A stretch of DNA of 9,286 nt from Yoonia sp. (GTDB lineage: Bacteria; Pseudomonadota; Alphaproteobacteria; Rhodobacterales; Rhodobacteraceae), in the NCBI GenBank assembly GCA_020627605.1, contig JAHDGO010000060.1:1-9286 (forward strand), read 5' to 3'. Positions 6,191 through 9,286 of the stretch are shown in pieces. How positions within the stretch are numbered: position 1 is the first letter of the stretch; each line of letters starts with the position of its first letter. The notes under the pieces are model-generated. The model was not told the origin of the DNA and did no database searches. It saw only the letters and a list, made by a program, of their open reading frames with translations. The translations under genes were made by a program, and so were the position numbers.

Positions 6191-6235
6191 CCCCGTACCA
6201 TTTCCTTTGCCGTGCTCTGTGTTAGGTCCAGCGAC

Positions 6236-6892
6236 ATGCTTTTGCGTGTCACGGATATCCACAAAACCTATGCCACCTCCGACGGCCCCTTTGCGGTGCT
6301 GCGGGGCGTGTCGCTGACCTTGGCGAAAGCAGAGACGCTTGCCCTGACAGGCGAGTCCGGCAGCGGCAAAAGCACGCTGCTGCATCTGATCGGCGGGCTG
6401 GATACACCTGATGCCGGGCAGATCATGCTGAACGGACAGGATATTGCCGCCATGGACGATGCCGCGCGCGCCGCTGTCCGCCGGGGTGCGGTTGGTGTGG
6501 TCTTTCAGCAGTTCAACCTGATCCCAAGTCTGACTGTCGCCGACAATATCGCCTTTCAGGCCCGGCTGGCGGGGCAGCACGATGCCGGCTGGGCCGCGAC
6601 GCTTGCGGACCGTCTGGGTCTTGCGCCGCAGTTGCGCAAATACCCCGAACAGCTGTCAGGTGGTCAGCAACAGCGGGTGGCGATAGCCAGAACACTCGCG
6701 GCGCGGCCGGCACTGGTGCTGGCTGATGAGCCCACCGGCAATCTGGATGAGGCGACCGCCAGTACCGTGCTTGACCTGATGCTGGAACTGGTTGCCGAAA
6801 CCGGTGCTGGCCTGCTGATGGTCACCCATTCGACGGCGCTGGCCGGGCGCATGTCGCGCCGGTTGCATCTGCGTGCAGGTCAGGTCGCATGA
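6236..6892 (+). CDS. ABC transporter ATP-binding protein, MacB/LolD/FtsE-type
   Basis: This is the cytoplasmic ATPase of a type VII-like (mechanotransmission) ABC exporter, 218 residues. All nucleotide-binding motifs are intact: Walker A GESGSGKST (39-47), Q-loop VVFQQFNLIPSLT (88-100), signature LSGGQQQR (140-147), Walker B LVLADEP (160-166) with Glu165, D-loop GNLDE (168-172), and the switch His198 in VTHST. The FNLIPSLTVADNI and DEPTGNLD stretches are characteristic of the MacB/LolD/FtsE group that pairs with FtsX-fold permeases. I take the ATG at 6236 (TTAGGT about 9 nt upstream), giving MLLRVTDIHKTY; a GTG at 6212 would add eight residues without a ribosome site. Its TGA overlaps the permease ATG by 4 nt (ATGA), so the two are translationally coupled. 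It is probably not LolD itself, since its partner is one large double-domain permease rather than a LolC/LolE pair; an AttE-like role (attEFGH-type operon) is possible. Confidence 0.93.
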   Translation: MLLRVTDIHKTYATSDGPFAVLRGVSLTLAKAETLALTGESGSGKSTLLHLIGGLDTPDAGQIMLNGQDIAAMDDAARAAVRRGAVGVVFQQFNLIPSLTVADNIAFQARLAGQHDAGWAATLADRLGLAPQLRKYPEQLSGGQQQRVAIARTLAARPALVLADEPTGNLDEATASTVLDLMLELVAETGAGLLMVTHSTALAGRMSRRLHLRAGQVA

Positions 6893-9273
6893 GGCGCGCC
6901 GCCTTGCAGGCCCTGCTGTCGCATTGGTGGCGCAATCCGCTGCAACTTTTCACCTTGCTGGCGGGGCTGGCGCTGGCGACCGCCCTGTGGTCCGGCGTGC
7001 AGGCCGTGAATGCAGAGGCGCGGGCGAGCTATGATGCCGCGGCTGCTGCCGTGGGTGAAGGCCAATATGACAGGCTGATGCGCCGTGACGGACAGCCCAT
7101 GGCGCAGGCTGACTATGTGGCGCTGCGTCGTGCAGGCTGGCTGGTCAGCCCCGTGGTGGAGGGGCGATTGAACGGCGTGCGTGTTCTTGGGGTAGAGCCG
7201 TTGACCGCCCCGGCCGGGATCGGGCCGGCGGTCACGGATACGGATGTGGATATCACCCGCTTTCTGGCTGGCGCGCCGCTGTTCTTCGGGCGTGCAGAGA
7301 CTGCCGCGCAGCTGCCGCAACAGGATTTCATCATCACGCCAGAGGCCGCGCCAAACCTTGCCGTCACAGACATCGGTGCCGCGCAAAGGGTACTTGGCAA
7401 GGCGGGTCTGATCGACAGCCTGCTGGTCCTGCCGACACAACCCGTCGGGCGCGCGCCATTGGCAGAGGTCGCCCCTGATCTGATCCTGCAAGGCGCGCAG
7501 GGCGGCAGCGATATCGGGCGGCTGACCGACAGCTTTCACCTCAACCTGACCGCCTTTGGCATGCTGTCTTTTGCGGTGGGTATTTTCATCGTGAACGGTG
7601 CTATCGGGCTGGCCTTTGAACAGCGGCGCCCTGTCGTGCGGACCCTGCGGGCGCTTGGGGTGCCCTTGTCGCAGGTCATGCGACTGATGGCGGTGGAACT
7701 GCTGATCCTCGCCGTGATGGCCGGTGTGATCGGCGTGGCGCTGGGCTATCTGATTGCCGCGCTCTTGCTGCCGGATGTGGCCGCTACATTGCGCGGGCTT
7801 TATGGGGCGGATGTGTCAGGCAATCTGCAATTGCGCCCGGCGTGGTGGCTGTCTGGCCTTGCGATTGCGCTGGGTGGCACAGCGGTCGCGGCCAGTGGCG
7901 CGTTTTATCAGATGACGCAAATGCCCTTGTTGGCTGCGGCGCAACCACGGGCGCTGGCCATGGCCGCCGGGCGGCGCGCGCGGGTGCAGGCGCTCCTCGC
8001 CGCGCTGTTGCTGATGTTGGCGGCAATCCTGATGGTCACAGCCAAAGGGCTGGTTGGCGGCTTTGCGCTTTTGGCCGCACTTCTGGTGGGGGCGGCGCTG
8101 GCCCTGCCATTGGTGCTAGACCGCTTGCTGGCCGCGATCAGCGGCTTGGCGAAATCTGTCACCGCGCAGTGGTTCTGGGCCGACACGCGCCAGCAACTGC
8201 CGGGCCTGTCGCTGGCGCTGATGGCGTTGCTGCTGGCCATGGCGGCCAACATCGGTGTCTCGACAATGGTGTCGAGTTTCCGCCTGACCTTTGTCGATTT
8301 TCTGGATCAGCGCCTGTCGTCAGAGCTTTACGTGCGTGTCGCTGATCCGTCACAGGCGGCGGATTTGGCCGCATTTGCGGCCCCCCGCAGCGACGCGATC
8401 CTGCCGATCCAGAGCGCAGACGCGCAGATCATGGGCCAACCGACAGAGGTTTTCGGTGCGCGCGATCATGCCACCTATCGCGACAACTGGGCGTTTCTGT
8501 CGGCCAGCCAAGGGGCCTGGGACAACACCTTTGCTGGGGCGGCTATACTGATCAACGAACAGCTGTCCTACCGCGCGGGGTTGGGCGTGGGCGACACCGT
8601 GACCTTGCAGGACCGTAGCTTTGCGGTTGCCGGTGTCTATGGCGACTATGGCAACCCCATCGGACAGGCGGTAATTGGTGAAAACGTCTTTGCCAGCCTC
8701 TATCCTGACGTGGTGCCAGACAGCTTTGGCCTGCGGATGGACCCGGCGCAGGTGCCGGATTTCGTGACCGAGATGGAGGCATCAACAGGCATCTCTGCCG
8801 GGCAGACCGTCAATCAGGCGGGGATCAAGGCGATCTCACTCGCGATCTTTGAACGGACGTTCACTGTGACCACCGCGCTGAATATCCTGACGCTGGCCGT
8901 TGCTGGCTTTGCCATTCTGATGAGCCTTCTGACACTTGCGACAATGCGTGTCCCGCAACTGGCGCCAGCCTGGGCCATGGGGCTGACACGCAGCCGGATC
9001 GGCCAGCTGGAACTGTTGCGCGCCGTCATGCTGGCCGTGCTGACGGCGGTCGTGGCTCTGCCGCTGGGCCTTGCGCTGGCCTGGGCGTTGCTGGCTGTGG
9101 TGAATGTGGCTGCCTTTGGCTGGCGGCTGCCGATGTATGTTTTTCCGCTGGATTACGCGCGACTGGGGCTCTTTGCGCTGCTGGCCGCAGGGCTTGCGGC
9201 GCTCTGGCCCGCGCGGCGGCTGGCGCGCACGCCGCCTGCTGATCTGCTCAAGGTGTTTTCCCATGAACGTTAA
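6889..9273 (+). CDS. FtsX-like ABC transporter permease, double domain (AttF/YbbP-like)
   Basis: This 794-residue inner-membrane permease partners the preceding ATPase. It has about ten transmembrane segments: one N-terminal (~19-40); a first FtsX unit (~219-242, ~264-294, ~319-340) after a ~175-residue periplasmic domain; a central linker with two helices (~366-384, ~387-410); then a second unit that starts with a helix at ~437-460, has a second periplasmic domain (~465-655), and ends with helices at ~660-685, ~708-739 and ~756-774. The two FtsX signature loops are AFEQRRPVVRTLRALGVPLS (242-261) and MRVPQLAPAWAMGLTRSRIG (686-705), and the protein ends WPARRLARTPPADLLK. Such proteins extract or export lipids, lipoproteins or peptides rather than carry them through a channel; the substrate here is unknown. 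It overlaps the ATPase gene by 4 nt, and its 3' end overlaps a further start codon at 9263. The start rests on the ATGA overlap. Confidence 0.92.
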   Translation: MRRAALQALLSHWWRNPLQLFTLLAGLALATALWSGVQAVNAEARASYDAAAAAVGEGQYDRLMRRDGQPMAQADYVALRRAGWLVSPVVEGRLNGVRVLGVEPLTAPAGIGPAVTDTDVDITRFLAGAPLFFGRAETAAQLPQQDFIITPEAAPNLAVTDIGAAQRVLGKAGLIDSLLVLPTQPVGRAPLAEVAPDLILQGAQGGSDIGRLTDSFHLNLTAFGMLSFAVGIFIVNGAIGLAFEQRRPVVRTLRALGVPLSQVMRLMAVELLILAVMAGVIGVALGYLIAALLLPDVAATLRGLYGADVSGNLQLRPAWWLSGLAIALGGTAVAASGAFYQMTQMPLLAAAQPRALAMAAGRRARVQALLAALLLMLAAILMVTAKGLVGGFALLAALLVGAALALPLVLDRLLAAISGLAKSVTAQWFWADTRQQLPGLSLALMALLLAMAANIGVSTMVSSFRLTFVDFLDQRLSSELYVRVADPSQAADLAAFAAPRSDAILPIQSADAQIMGQPTEVFGARDHATYRDNWAFLSASQGAWDNTFAGAAILINEQLSYRAGLGVGDTVTLQDRSFAVAGVYGDYGNPIGQAVIGENVFASLYPDVVPDSFGLRMDPAQVPDFVTEMEASTGISAGQTVNQAGIKAISLAIFERTFTVTTALNILTLAVAGFAILMSLLTLATMRVPQLAPAWAMGLTRSRIGQLELLRAVMLAVLTAVVALPLGLALAWALLAVVNVAAFGWRLPMYVFPLDYARLGLFALLAAGLAALWPARRLARTPPADLLKVFSHER

Positions 9274-9286
9274 AGCCATTCTATTC
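9263..9286 (+). CDS. Start of a further operon gene (3' truncated by window end)
   Basis: An ATG at 9263, in a different frame from the permease and overlapping its end by 11 nt, is preceded by AAGGTG (9250-9255) at 7-nt spacing, a good Shine-Dalgarno. The eight visible codons read MNVKAILF, a Lys followed by hydrophobic residues, which would suit the beginning of a signal peptide or membrane anchor. In attEFGH-type operons the gene after the ATPase and FtsX permease encodes a secreted lipocalin/carotenoid-hydratase-like protein (AttH), so that is the natural guess, but nothing in eight codons can confirm it. Confidence 0.6.

Noticed and set aside
5744..6580. A 278-codon open frame on the minus strand across the VOC gene and the start of the ABC ATPase.
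   Set aside because: It runs antisense through two well-recognised genes, has no recognisable domain, and its composition is that expected of the antisense frame of GC-rich coding DNA.
6880..7539. A 219-codon minus-strand open frame inside the permease gene.
   Set aside because: Antisense to a continuous, well-formed FtsX permease; no family resemblance and no ribosome site considered convincing.

Overview
This is a GC-rich, densely coded chromosomal stretch with nine genes visible in whole or near-whole form, plus the first codons of a tenth. The protein types and their style (PstS-like/OmpA fusion, short LolA, HspQ with the RPSKDQPFYHLLAEN block, BktB-type thiolase) suggest an alphaproteobacterium, most likely Rhodobacterales (Roseobacter/Rhodobacter group). 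That placement is inferred from protein character alone; no rRNA or marker gene is present. I see no mobile element, CRISPR array, tRNA or rRNA, and no abrupt change of base composition.

Left part (1-1660, + strand): the C-terminal part of a PstS-like phosphate-binding/OmpA-domain protein whose start lies outside the window, a 230-nt gap, then lolA, the periplasmic lipoprotein carrier. lolA converges on a minus-strand pair: an AEC-family permease (2335-3216) followed by a small lytic-transglycosylase-like lipoprotein (1669-2259). A 9-bp GC hairpin at 1640-1660 separates the two directions and has its T-tract on the minus-strand side.

Middle (3217-5710): a short divergent promoter region leads rightward into two small stress-associated genes, hspQ and yaaA. 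yaaA converges, across a hairpin, on a minus-strand BktB/AtoB-like thiolase.

Right part (5711-9286): divergent from the thiolase is a VOC (glyoxalase/fosfomycin-resistance fold) gene. Its only plausible start has no Shine-Dalgarno and lies a few bases past a promoter-like -10 that is itself the centre of an 18-bp near-perfect palindrome, so the gene looks like a repressor-controlled, possibly leaderless transcript. Then comes a tightly overlapping ABC transporter operon: a MacB/LolD-type ATPase, a 794-aa double-FtsX permease (ATGA overlap), and the first eight codons of a further gene overlapping the permease end by 11 nt with a good ribosome binding site.

Most of the window is ordinary housekeeping and stress chromosome. 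The parts most worth a second look are the thiolase/VOC intergenic control region and the FtsX-type transporter operon with its third gene just beyond the edge. I find no convincing evidence of a wholly new system.
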